Shown here: positions 1-7,118 of the stretch, piece after piece
Layout: every line of letters begins with the position of its first letter
Position numbering within the stretch: the first letter of the stretch is position 1
Assembly: GCA_016098155.1 (NCBI GenBank)
Contig: JAAAJB010000850.1
Span: 1-10,722, forward strand
DNA: 10,722 bases
Source of the DNA: Actinomortierella ambigua
Taxonomy: Eukaryota; Mortierellomycota; Mortierellomycetes; Mortierellales; Mortierellaceae
Direction: 5' to 3'
Translations under genes and position numbers: made by a program
The notes under the pieces: generated by a model
Seen by the model: only the letters and a program-made list of their open reading frames with translations
Told to the model about the DNA's origin: nothing
Database searches by the model: none

Positions 1-169
1 ACTGCCGGATGCTGGCGGCAGCCAAAGTCCACCAGCTCACGCAGAAAACCCATTGTTCGAGCCTGTTAAGCCACAAAAAAGATGTTGAAATTGCCGGATG
101 AGCCGGCCGGCAGGTCTCTTCACACCCCCTTCTTTTCTCCTTTCTCCCCCACACTTTGCTACGCTATGA

Positions 170-382
170 CTTCCGCTTTTTTTCTATGTATTCCGCAAAT
201 CGACAGGCGAGGCAGCTGAAGTGCAGATGGATAGCAAGGAGAAGCTTCTGCTTCCTTGCGGAAAATTCTCCACGCGTCGCTATGTGTCCGACCACATGTC
301 AGGAAGGGCCCGAGGGTCAGGAGCCGCGGATGGTTGCCGATTTTGTCAAGGGAAGGCTGTGAAGCCTTCCACTGTTAAATAA
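170..382 (+). CDS. Probable 3'-terminal exon of an unrecognised gene entering from the left edge
   Basis: One frame is open from 170 to a TAA stop at 380-382, and its content reads as coding. From the only internal start region (ATG 227) it gives 51 residues rich in Lys, Arg, Gly and Ser, with cysteines in a Cys-Arg-Phe-Cys pair near the end (DGCRFCQGK). A pyrimidine-rich stretch (120-155), a CTATGAC branch-like sequence (164-170) and an AG at 205-206 suggest a 3' splice site, so the exon probably begins at 207. A frame open from position 2 to 83 would join in phase through a GT at 84-85 (intron of 123 bases), but that donor (GTTGAA) is poor, so the upstream junction is unresolved. An AATAAA overlaps the stop (378-383), as expected near a 3' end. 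I do not recognise the family; the two cysteines could bind metal, but that is a guess. A chance ORF is still possible. Confidence 0.4.
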   Translation, partial: LPLFFYVFRKSTGEAAEVQMDSKEKLLLPCGKFSTRRYVSDHMSGRARGSGAADGCRFCQGKAVKPSTVK

Positions 383-886
383 AGGGAATCAACTATCACC
401 TCACCTAGTTTGGCTATTTATATTTCACTAGATGCCGGGTTCATTAGATTGAATCGTGAACCATGTAGCACCATTCGTATGTCTGCGTGCGTGTCCGCCG
501 TTGCAAAATATAGTGCCTTGAAACAATTATTGATTGCCTTCGACAGCGTGTGCAGGATTCACGATCCAGCCATAAAAACCCTAACCAAAAAGCCTATCTC
601 GGAAAGGTGCTTCAGCCACAGGCTGTTTTCCTTCTACCATTTTATTTTACGAAGTTTCCTAAATAATAAATATGCTCTTCTTACATCTCGTAACTCTTAG
701 TTCCTCTGTGTATATTGTTCTCACCGAGATTCCTTCAAACAGCGCTTGTTTACGCTCTGACCTCTTCTTAGGGTTGCCTCCAGTATATGAAAGCCTAAAC
801 ACACAAAAAAAAAAAAAAAAAAAAAAACACTCCCACAGAGGATTCACCGGTGGTAGGGTATGGCTACGTAAAACTCAGAAATTCCT
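383..886. other. Spacer without a supported gene
   Basis: About 500 bases with no convincing reading frame on either strand. The longest open frame (410-700, plus) starts at a TTG and has unbiased composition. The only distinct element is the poly(A) tract at 805-827, listed separately. The ORFs that cross it gain runs of Lys or Phe from the homopolymer and are not credible. Confidence 0.5.
805..827 (+). repeat. Poly(A) tract, 23 bases (first of three)
   Basis: An uninterrupted run of 23 A on the plus strand, preceded by ACAC and followed by CAC. Two further tracts of 22 A occur at 1849-1870 and 2557-2578 in the same orientation. The 40-base flanks of the three tracts share no obvious sequence, and I see no target-site duplication, so a retroposon tail is not demonstrated. 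Confidence 0.95.
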
Positions 887-1207
887 TCAGGCCCAGAGGC
901 GGTGACAGCTCCACGGGCGCAACAGGTCAAAGTTAGCGTCGGAACACACTCTCTCTTCTTCTTCCTCTATTCCCGGCGGTTCAGGGCCTGGATCTGCTCG
1001 TGCGGCGCGTGCGGATGGTAGCGTGTAATCGTCAGGAAGGACTATGCCTGGGATCTTGCCTGGGGGCAGCCACGGCGCACCGAAAATGACTTCTGTGTCG
1101 GTGGCCACGGTATGTGGCAAATTTGTTTGTAGCTCCTGTTGAATGATGCGGTATTGTCCTAGGTTTCCGACAATTTTGTAAAGTGGGCTATCTACAATGA
1201 AATCCAT
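887..1207 (-). CDS. Unassigned ORF of 106 codons, possible exon or small gene
   Basis: Read on the minus strand from ATG at 1207 to TGA at 889-887, this ORF encodes 106 residues. The first half is mixed alpha/beta-like in composition. A proline-rich stretch (APWLPPGKIPGIVLP) follows, then an Ala/Arg segment and an acidic block (IEEEEE) near residue 80. Codon choice is varied and looks more like coding sequence than the surrounding DNA. Just upstream on the minus strand are a CTAAC branch-like site and a T-rich run ending in GGAAG, so the ORF could be a terminal exon, but I found no donor exon in phase. There is no TATA box or other clear promoter. I do not recognise any domain. It may be a real small gene, an exon of a longer one, a relic or chance. 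Confidence 0.3.
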   Translation of the reverse strand: MDFIVDSPLYKIVGNLGQYRIIQQELQTNLPHTVATDTEVIFGAPWLPPGKIPGIVLPDDYTLPSARAARADPGPEPPGIEEEEERVCSDANFDLLRPWSCHRLWA

Positions 1208-1848
1208 TTCTTCCAATAAAAAAATAGCGTGTCAGAATAGAGGTTAGCTCCTTTCCAATCTCACGCGACGATATGCTAAGAGATTCAGAAATGCATAGCT
1301 CTTTTTGATGCTCATATCAACATGAGATACGTGGAGAAATAGGAAAGAAAGGCATTATCACAATAGAGACATAGTGGGTCATCAACCTAGCTAGGTTCGC
1401 CTAGTAACGCGTTCTCTTTCTTTCTGCAGCAAAGCAAAAGCAACGGCTCCTTTCATTTGTTGTTAGGAAGCAGGCTCTTGTATCTTATGGTGGTCAAAAT
1501 CAAACAAACAACGAACATGGGCGACTTGTCGATATGTAGACCTGCACACGTTGACATGCAGCGCTCTCGCTAAAAGTTTTTTTTTAGGTGAATTCTTTCT
1601 CATTCTTCCTCTCCCCATTTAATTTGTATGTATTTAGGGTGAATTCAATGTATTTCGTGTACTAGAGAGAAAAAGAAATGATTTAAATGACAGAGGTCAC
1701 CTTTGCATGATACTTTCTGCTTTGTCACCAAAGAGCCGGTAAAAAAGAAAGAGCTGTGAGAAACAGCTGTCACTTTACAAAGTCATTTCATCTTATGTGC
1801 ATCTACACCTCTTCCTCCCATGCAGTTGAGGAGGATGTATAGTTGCAC
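1208..1848. other. Spacer without a supported gene
   Basis: No defensible gene. Noted here are a 14-base perfect palindrome (1384-1397), a strong-looking isolated 3' splice-site motif (TTTCTTTCTGCAG ending at 1429) followed by two competing open frames, and two near-identical short direct repeats ending in GTGAATTC (about 1582-1594 and 1634-1646). None adds up to an element. Confidence 0.45.
1384..1397. repeat. Perfect 14-base palindrome
   Basis: AACCTAGCTAGGTT reads the same on both strands. The half-site CCTAG recurs six bases downstream. A palindrome of this length can be a dimeric protein-binding site, but no gene start lies close by and chance cannot be excluded. Confidence 0.6.
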
Positions 1849-1870
1849 AAAAAAAAAAAAAAAAAAAAAA
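1849..1870 (+). repeat. Poly(A) tract, 22 bases (second of three)
   Basis: An uninterrupted run of 22 A on the plus strand, preceded by TTGCAC and followed by CAACG. On the minus strand it forms a T run 3' of the speculative ORFs at 1870-2297. Confidence 0.95.
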
Positions 1871-2221
1871 CAACGCGCCTTCCCTATTGTGGAGAAGGTT
1901 AACGCCGAGAGAGGGAGAGAGGAAAGAGAGTTTGGGTGAGCAGAAAGATTTACTCCACCTCTTTTTTGGTTTCTTACTTTGACTTGTTGTGTAACCTTTG
2001 TGGGGTGCGAACATTTCAAATCGTGTGCGCCCAACACCCCTACGAGAAAAAATGAAGCTGGTGTGAGAATCGGTCCACCAAGAGAGCTGAATCGGACCCT
2101 CAGCCTTTTTGGAATAAGTCTGTCTACCACCATCACCCGCCCTCTCAAACCACGGGTTTGCGGTGGGAGGATGGTTATGGGAGTCCAAAGTTGTTCATTG
2201 TGTTCCTAGCAGGAAGAGGGA

Positions 2222-2231
2222 GGGGGGGGGG
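2222..2231 (+). repeat. G10 homopolymer within a purine tract
   Basis: Ten consecutive G inside a longer purine run (about 2211-2235). A similar GGGA-G8 run occurs at 5918-5929. Any reading frame crossing this tract is prone to indels and should be treated with caution. Confidence 0.85.
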
Positions 2232-2556
2232 AGATTCTTCATGGGTAATCTTTGACACCTGCTCTGCTTTCAAAGGCTCCTTGAACTCGGCGGTCATGTT
2301 CGTGGTAACAAGGTGTAGATAGAGAGTGGGAAAGAGATAGAAAAGGTGGATCCAGGGCGGAGATAAAGATCGATGGAGCTACTAAATATTTGCACAAAGA
2401 TAAAATGGATATTGCGGAGGTAAATGTCAGTATGGTCAGTGTGGTGTTGAGAGAAGGAGAGCACCAAAAAAAGAGAGGCATGTCGTGCTCGAAACTTGAA
2501 CCTCTCGTTTCTTGCTTCCTCAGAGATTGGAGACCACATTGTGTGCTGTCAATTTT

Positions 2557-2578
2557 AAAAAAAAAAAAAAAAAAAAAA
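2557..2578 (+). repeat. Poly(A) tract, 22 bases (third of three)
   Basis: An uninterrupted run of 22 A after AATTTT and before GAAAAGAAAG. It lies between a minus-strand TATA-like site (2716-2723) and a minus-strand ATG at 2297, so it would fall in the leader of any transcript fired from that site. Confidence 0.95.
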
Positions 2579-3783
2579 GAAAAGAAAGTACCTGACCACA
2601 CGCCTACATAGAACCATCTTAAACCTCGATTGCCTGATGTTCATGGGGGTTACGAGTAGAATGGGTGAGTATATAGGCACGGAGAAAGAGAAGAACAGGA
2701 AAATAGAAGACGTTTCTTTTATACTCCTGAATTTTCATATCGTACGTACTGCCTGTCCACCGAGAGAATGGTGACTCTTTTCGTATTACATAGTATTCTT
2801 CCACACCGGTCATACCGCAACGCGGATGCAGGATAAAAACAAAAAAAAATCAGCGGGAGATTGCGCACAATAGAATATCAAGAATCTCTTTTACATTTTA
2901 GCCATTTATTTCCAGTAGTATACTCTGTTCAGGAATGCATCCCGGGGCAAACGATTGTGTAGCCTGACATTTCAAGGTGAATGGAGGGGGTCTAGTCGAT
3001 GGTTGGATCACAAACCAGTCTCAACAATACACAACCTCGTCAGAGCAGAACCACTACCACCTAAAAAAAATGTAGTGCTGTGTCTGTGCTCAATTCGTAC
3101 GTTGATAAAGTAGTGCCGATAGATGCAGGGATTGTTTTCAAACCAGATGCGCATTTTTTGTGCTTCCGCAGATCGCTATGGCGTGCATAACTTCTATGGA
3201 TGACAAAGCGCACATGGTGTTCGTGCACAATAAAGGAGTAGCCACTGCGATGAAGTCTTCTGTTTTCTCTACCTAGCGTAATACACTATTTCTGTCGATC
3301 CTGGGTTGTGCCGATCGTGATTGATATACTACAGAAAAGCCTACCACACCACATTGGTAGGTACTGTCTTCATCGCATTCACTCTGTGAAAAGATTCAAG
3401 GCTGCCAATATTCAAGGACATAAGGTAACCCGAGAATTGCAATGCGCCTGCAAGGGAAAAAAACCTAACTTCGCCGAGAGACTTGGGTTCCTCTGCATAC
3501 AGCCTCCTCTTTTTCGCTAAAAGGACCTCCCATGACAATATTTTTCACATTGTAGACAAGAGAAATGTGGATATATACGTTTATTGGGTTGGCTTTTTAC
3601 ATTTTAAAAACTATGACAAGAGCAAAGATGTCTTGACATTACACAAGAGAGCACTCTGGGTGGCCTCCCTTTGTGGTATTCCATGGTATAGCTGTTCTTC
3701 AACAGACCGTTTTTGACAAAAGGCAACCAAGATCCACCCATCGAAGATCTTTCAGTTGGCTACCAAAGAACAAGAGAAGAGCT
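2579..3783. other. About 1.2 kb without a supported gene
   Basis: Both strands carry only short frames with no recognisable domain; the largest are 2619-2813 minus, 3308-3520 plus and 3341-3538 minus. A 32-codon ATG frame at 3178-3276 (plus) follows a pyrimidine-rich CAG, but an equally plausible frame overlaps it, so neither is called. No tRNA B-box, terminal inverted repeat or satellite is visible. The last few hundred bases probably include the 3' untranslated region of the ML-domain gene, although no AATAAA is evident there. Confidence 0.45.
2716..2723 (-). promoter_or_regulatory. TATA-like box (TATAAAAG) on the minus strand without an assigned gene
   Basis: The minus strand reads TATAAAAG, followed by a long pyrimidine-rich stretch, a second TATATA and an ATG at 2644-2642. 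This is the same arrangement as at the secure ML-domain gene, which has TATAAAAG about 125 bases before its ATG. No convincing reading frame follows: the frame from 2644 soon runs into the T22 tract. It may be the promoter of an unrecognised spliced or non-coding transcript, or a chance match. Confidence 0.3.
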
Positions 3784-4239
3784 TTAAGGGCAGTTCTGGG
3801 CGGTGACGGTGGCCTTCTGGCAGAAGATGACGTTGCCGTTGCCGTTGGTGGCCTTGACCTCCAGCTGGACGGGGATGCCAACGGGAGCGGTGGGCTTGAC
3901 ATCAATGCAGGCGACAACCGAGGTGACGGTGGTGTCAACGGGGCAAGGGTGCTCAGTGTTGGCGAGGATCTCGCACAGGTTCTTGGAGTCGGTGTAGACG
4001 ACGCGGTTGAGGTACTTGCCGATGATGCTGAGACCAGCGGTAGTGCCAGAGATGGGGCTGGACAGAGTGCCGCCAATGGTGGCGCAGACGGGCTTGCCAA
4101 CGCACAGGGGGTAGGGAGCAACCGAGAAGGAGGTGACAGCCATGTCGGTGGCGCCAGTGGCACAGCTGGTCCAGGTGGGCTGCTGGGCAGAGACGACGGC
4201 AGCGACGGCAAGGGTAGCGGCGGCAGCGGAGAACTTCAT
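3784..4239 (-). CDS. Secreted ML-domain (MD-2/NPC2-like) lipid-binding protein
   Basis: A single-exon gene of 151 residues. Residues 1-18 form a clear signal peptide (Lys2, then an Ala/Val-rich core ending VSA, cleavage before Gln19). The mature part of about 133 residues matches the ML fold family (MD-2-related lipid recognition; fungal phosphatidylglycerol/phosphatidylinositol transfer and NPC2-like proteins) in size and in blocks such as VTSFSVAPYPLCVGK (36-50), the GTL strand (57-59), KNLCE (86-90) and the closing NGNGNVIFC (132-140). It has eight cysteines (26, 46, 52, 89, 99, 111, 140, 150), enough for four disulfides. Members bind single lipids or sterols in a beta-sandwich pocket in the secretory pathway, vacuole or outside the cell; the ligand here is unknown. 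The start at 4239 is chosen over more distal ones because it begins the signal peptide and has ATCAACATG context. Codons are strongly C-ending, suggesting high expression. Confidence 0.9.
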   Translation of the reverse strand: MKFSAAAATLAVAAVVSAQQPTWTSCATGATDMAVTSFSVAPYPLCVGKPVCATIGGTLSSPISGTTAGLSIIGKYLNRVVYTDSKNLCEILANTEHPCPVDTTVTSVVACIDVKPTAPVGIPVQLEVKATNGNGNVIFCQKATVTAQNCP

Positions 4240-4360
4240 GTTGATGGTCTTGGATGTGGGTGGGGGTGGGGTAAGGTTGCTTGTGGGCCTGAAGAGCGTT
4301 GAAGAGTGGAGTATTTGGTTCCTGTGGAATGGAGAGTCAAAGAGTGGAGAAGGAGGGTCT

Positions 4361-4368
4361 CTTTTATA
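4361..4368 (-). promoter_or_regulatory. TATA box of the ML-domain gene
   Basis: The minus strand reads TATAAAAG about 125 bases before the ATG. It is followed by a C/T-rich leader (about 4335-4240) with several C-runs, typical of strongly expressed fungal genes. Transcription would be expected to begin roughly 30 bases downstream. Confidence 0.65.
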
Positions 4369-6193
4369 CAGGAAGACAAGAGTCGACCGGCTCCCCATGT
4401 CTCTCTCTTGTTCCAGCGCTCCACAACACACATACTCAAGTTTCAGGTACAGAAGGATGGCGAGGTTCATTCATGTGTCAACTAGGCTTGGATCTAGACT
4501 TGAGTAACATTGCGTTTCCTTTCTCTCCCTTTGCCAACCATCGCGGCGATTCTTTCCCTGGCGGTTCATGGTTGCTGTTTGTTGTTGTTGTGTCCATATC
4601 CGTCTTTGTCATGACTTTTTTACAAAGGACTGTCGAAGGTTCCGTACCAAGGGTAGCGAATGAACACAACATTGAATACTATCCGATCGAGTCCCCCAAG
4701 CATGTGTTGGTGGAACAGATACTGTTTGGTCGTGGAGGGATGTGAGTAATTGTACATGTCTACGATTTCACATACAGCAGTAGGCGATGTTTTGGATACA
4801 TGCTTACTAGACTGAGGCGAGGAAGGAAATGAGCACTTGGACAGCGAGGTCGAGCAATCATTCCTCCAAACAAAGGGCTGCAAACACACAATCCCCCGAG
4901 TGGAAGAATAGCGTTGTGTGCAAAAGGAAATATAGAGTTGTGCAACGCTCACCAGCTTACGGGAAAGGAGGCATTAAAATGTGGGCTGCTGGCGAAGTGG
5001 GGTGATTCATGGAGGGAGGGACGCTGGAGCTGCAGAATATTCTCCATGTCACAACAGAGTGAAGAAATAGGTATTCTTTGTTTTAGGCACGGCGCACGCC
5101 AAACAAACACTGGACCTCCTATTTTTTTTTCTCACACAGTCAGCCAAACATACAAGTCGTCCCTTCCTGCCAATCCCACCCTTTCCGCCCATGTCGTTCT
5201 ACTCGATGGATGTGAAGATACTTTAGTTGCACGTCGAGGGGACAAGGACCATCAAAACAGTGCCCATTAGAAGTGCACCCTGACGGAGCAATTAAACACT
5301 GCTGTGCCTGCATGCAGACTTGAAGAAACAGAGACTAAACGGAGCAAGGGAGGAGACAAAAGGCAGTGTGTGTGTATGTAGGACATGCCCTCTTTCTTTT
5401 CCCCTGCTGTTGTAGACCACACGGTTCTCCCGGCGACATGGGATATGTGCGCTCTGTACCAGCCTAACATTAAGTTGTGTGCAACCAACAACCAGCCTTG
5501 GCTCAATCTTGTGTTTGTGTTTTTTGTGTTTTAGTTTAGGGATGTGATGTTTGGGTTAGGAGAGTTTGGACAATGCAAACATTTCGAGTCTCCCTTGAAA
5601 TTATTCACATTTTTATTGTTAACGGCATATGAGAACAATTGCGCGTTCCTTAGAGGATGTGAATCTGCCTTTCTGTGGAGAGTGAGTCGTGTTGTTTATT
5701 GCCGTTTTCATTGTTATTGTTGTTGTTGCTGACACACATTTTGAGAGGAGCTCTCAACCTCCCTCCCCCCTCCACATACGTCTTGACTCTTTCTGCATAT
5801 GGCGCCAGTCAGCATGTTGTGGGTCGGCGGGCCTTTTTTTTCCTTTACGCCTCCGTCAGCTACAAACAACATTCATGTCCATCTTTACAATCCAATGTTC
5901 ATGTCAGTGGCAAAAAAGGGAGGGGGGGGTCCATGAGTTCGTGAATACTGCTGGTGCGGTTGTCATCATCAACAACAATCTCTCTCTTTTTTTTTCATTC
6001 AACCATCGGGCTAGACCCTGGAGGTGAAACAGAGGATTGTTTTCTACACACACACACTTGTCAGCAAATTGCACAGCTTCATGGATCAATGCCCAGCCCA
6101 GGGTGTATTTTGGGGCAGTGTGGACACAGACATGTCGTTGCAGTTGTATCTTTGTCAGCATATTGTATGCAGGGCGGGCCACAGATTGCCGTA
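4369..6193. other. About 1.8 kb without a supported gene
   Basis: Many frames of 60-150 codons are open here on both strands, often two or three over the same bases (4299-4745 plus, 4620-4952 minus, 4914-5270 plus, 5904-6182 minus). Several start at GTG or TTG, and none shows a family motif, signal peptide in good context or consistent splice sites. Low-complexity patches include GTT repeats (about 4572-4592 and 5718-5729), TGTGTGTGTATG (about 5366-5377), a GGGA-G8 run (5918-5929) and ACACACAC near 6048. The part nearest 4369 is upstream of the ML gene promoter. Small spliced genes or non-coding RNAs could be hidden here. Confidence 0.4.
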
Positions 6194-6274
6194 GTACACT
6201 GAAAAGAAGACGTTGAGGTATCGTCTTTGTCGTCAGCGAGTGTCATGTGTATTTACGTGTACGTCTGAGAACGG
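6194..6274 (+). CDS. Possible internal exon preceding the exon at 6371
   Basis: A frame opening after the TAG at 6191-6193 runs to a good donor, CGG followed by GTATGA at 6275-6280. It joins in phase (two bases carried over, completing a Gly codon) to the exon beginning at 6371, through a 96-base intron of the size seen in the secure genes. The peptide itself is Cys/Arg-rich and not obviously protein-like, and its upstream boundary is not defined, so this is only the best available partner. Confidence 0.2.
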
Positions 6275-6370
6275 GTATGAACAATGGCTGAGTAGACATT
6301 AGAACCATCGGAGACTTTTATGTTTCGTAGTCTGACTCCTCTCGGAGTCTTTTTGCGCCTCATCTTCCAG

Positions 6371-6560
6371 CAACCTGCCCGAAGAATATCTGAGCTGCGT
6401 AGACGAATACCTTTTGGTGTCAGGCACAAACATAACGAATGCCGTCCGTCTCAAATCGGCCTGCGCCGACCAAATAGCACCAACCATACTAAAGATCTCG
6501 CGACAAGAGAACAAACCCTCGGGTACGGTACTGTGCTACGAATGGAAACTTGCTGACTGA
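6371..6560 (+). CDS. Probable 3'-terminal exon of an unrecognised gene
   Basis: A textbook 3' splice site precedes this exon: TCTGAC at 6331-6336, a pyrimidine-rich stretch, then CATCTTCCAG ending at 6370, with 34 bases between branch A-region and AG. The frame from 6372 encodes NLPEEYLSCVDEYLLVSG, then a segment with NAVRLKSACADQIAPTIL, ending CYEWKLAD before TGA at 6558-6560. In total it is about 62 residues of balanced, soluble, partly helical composition. It has no ATG near its start, which fits a terminal exon. The overlapping plus-strand frame from ATG 6320 and the antisense frame are less protein-like (Arg/Ser-rich). I do not recognise the family. AATAAA occurs about 95 bases downstream (6657-6662). 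The exon could belong to a small spliced gene or be a gene remnant. Confidence 0.38.
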
Positions 6561-6942
6561 TTGTTTTCTCACAGTCGATTCTTAATCCCCTTTAATTTGC
6601 ATGTCACGTAACGTTAGCCCTCAAAAGGGCCAACATCTGAAAAAGAAAGGAAAGTAAAATAAAGACACATCATGTCAGACCTACTAGGTGCAAGCTGTTC
6701 TTGACACATGAGACTCACGGGTGCTCCAATGAGGGAGAGTGAGGGGAGAGTTAGGGGAGAGTGAGGGTAAAGTGGGGGGAGAGTGAGGGAGGGGGTTAGA
6801 GCGCGGTCAGCACCTTGTTTACTCTGTCTGCATGCACATAGCGAGGTCGTGGTGCGGTGCGCGTACATGTACTTTCGAGTGCGCTGTGCTCATTTCTCCA
6901 CACCCACATCTGTTTTCACAGAGCCGCACCAACAGGAGAGAG
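6561..6942. other. Distal upstream region of PRO2
   Basis: No gene is supported. The stretch contains a GCCC/GGGC hairpin (about 6617-6630), an AATAAA at 6657-6662 and the G-rich tandem repeat listed separately. It probably combines the 3' flank of the exon at 6371-6560 with the distal promoter of PRO2. Confidence 0.4.
6729..6799 (+). repeat. G-rich degenerate tandem repeat (units like GGGGAGAGTGA)
   Basis: About six imperfect units of 10-13 bases built on GGGGAGAGT(G/T)A, nearly all purine on the plus strand. At least five runs of three or more G lie close together, enough for a G-quadruplex. Two units carry TTAGGGG or GGGTTAG, resembling a telomere repeat by composition only. The tract lies about 320-390 bases before the PRO2 start codon. 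Confidence 0.8.
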
Positions 6943-7035
6943 ATGCGCTATTGGATGGTACATAAACTCTGTTGGAGGACTGCGAATTCTGAGTCAGCGC
7001 GGATAGACCGACTGTGGGGAAAAAAATCGCGATAG
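6943..7035 (+). other. Upstream ORF (30 codons) in the presumed PRO2 leader
   Basis: ATG at 6943 in GAGAGATGC context opens a 30-codon frame ending TAG at 7033-7035, 83 bases before the PRO2 ATG. If transcription starts upstream of 6943, it could reduce initiation at PRO2 and link translation to amino-acid status. The transcription start is unknown, so the uORF may not be in the mRNA. Confidence 0.3.
6990..6996 (+). promoter_or_regulatory. Gcn4/CPC1-type element TGAGTCA upstream of PRO2
   Basis: TGAGTCA is an exact match to the TGA(G/C)TCA site bound by fungal bZIP regulators of general amino-acid control (Gcn4 in yeast, CPC1/CpcA in moulds). It lies 123 bases before the PRO2 start codon, a usual distance. 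Because PRO2 is an amino-acid biosynthetic gene, functional use is plausible. A 7-base match alone is modest evidence. Confidence 0.5.
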
Positions 7036-7118
7036 AGCTCGAGAGATGCCACCCACGGCCTCGGGTGCCTGAACCTGTACCTGCTAACCCTCTTTTCTTT
7101 TGAACTCATCATCACACC

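Noticed and set aside
2..21. CTGCCG/CGGCAG hairpin at the left edge
   Set aside because: A 6-bp stem with an 8-base loop is expected by chance in GC-rich coding-like sequence.
40..75. TTCGAG resembling a tRNA T-loop, and GGTTCAAG on the minus strand near 2496-2503
   Set aside because: The flanking bases do not form the required T-arm stem and no acceptor, D or anticodon arms can be folded.
576..592. CCCTAACC, a telomere-like string
   Set aside because: A single copy only, with no tandem array, so not evidence of a telomere or interstitial telomeric repeat.
659..905. ORFs with poly-Lys or poly-Phe over the A23 tract, and similar ones at 1793-2188 and 2239-2611
   Set aside because: The homopolymer residues are produced by the A/T tracts, and these frames carry no independent evidence.
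1430..1574. Open frame after the strong 3' splice motif TTTCTTTCTGCAG
   Set aside because: Two frames are open for about 35-48 codons each, no donor exon in phase was found upstream, and there is no way to choose between them.
3673..4302. Long plus-strand ORF (209 codons) and a minus-strand alternative-frame ORF (3699-4211) over the ML gene
   Set aside because: They are shadows of the highly codon-biased ML gene, with compositions dominated by Gly/Asp/Ala/Val or Ser/Pro/Ala and no domain.
4299..4745. Plus-strand ORF of up to 148 codons with a hydrophobic segment
   Set aside because: It starts at a TTG inside the ML leader and crosses the ML promoter. The hydrophobic run comes from a GTT repeat, and other frames on the same bases are equally open.
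4914..5270. Plus-strand ORF of 118 codons containing LTGKEAL, which faintly recalls an enoyl-CoA hydratase motif
   Set aside because: The start is TTG, the similarity is seven residues only, and none of the other conserved crotonase blocks are present.
5904..6238. Minus-strand open frame of about 110 codons
   Set aside because: It has no ATG near its start (GTG only), no splice support and no family motif, and it overlaps low-complexity sequence. It is kept only as a possible chance ORF.
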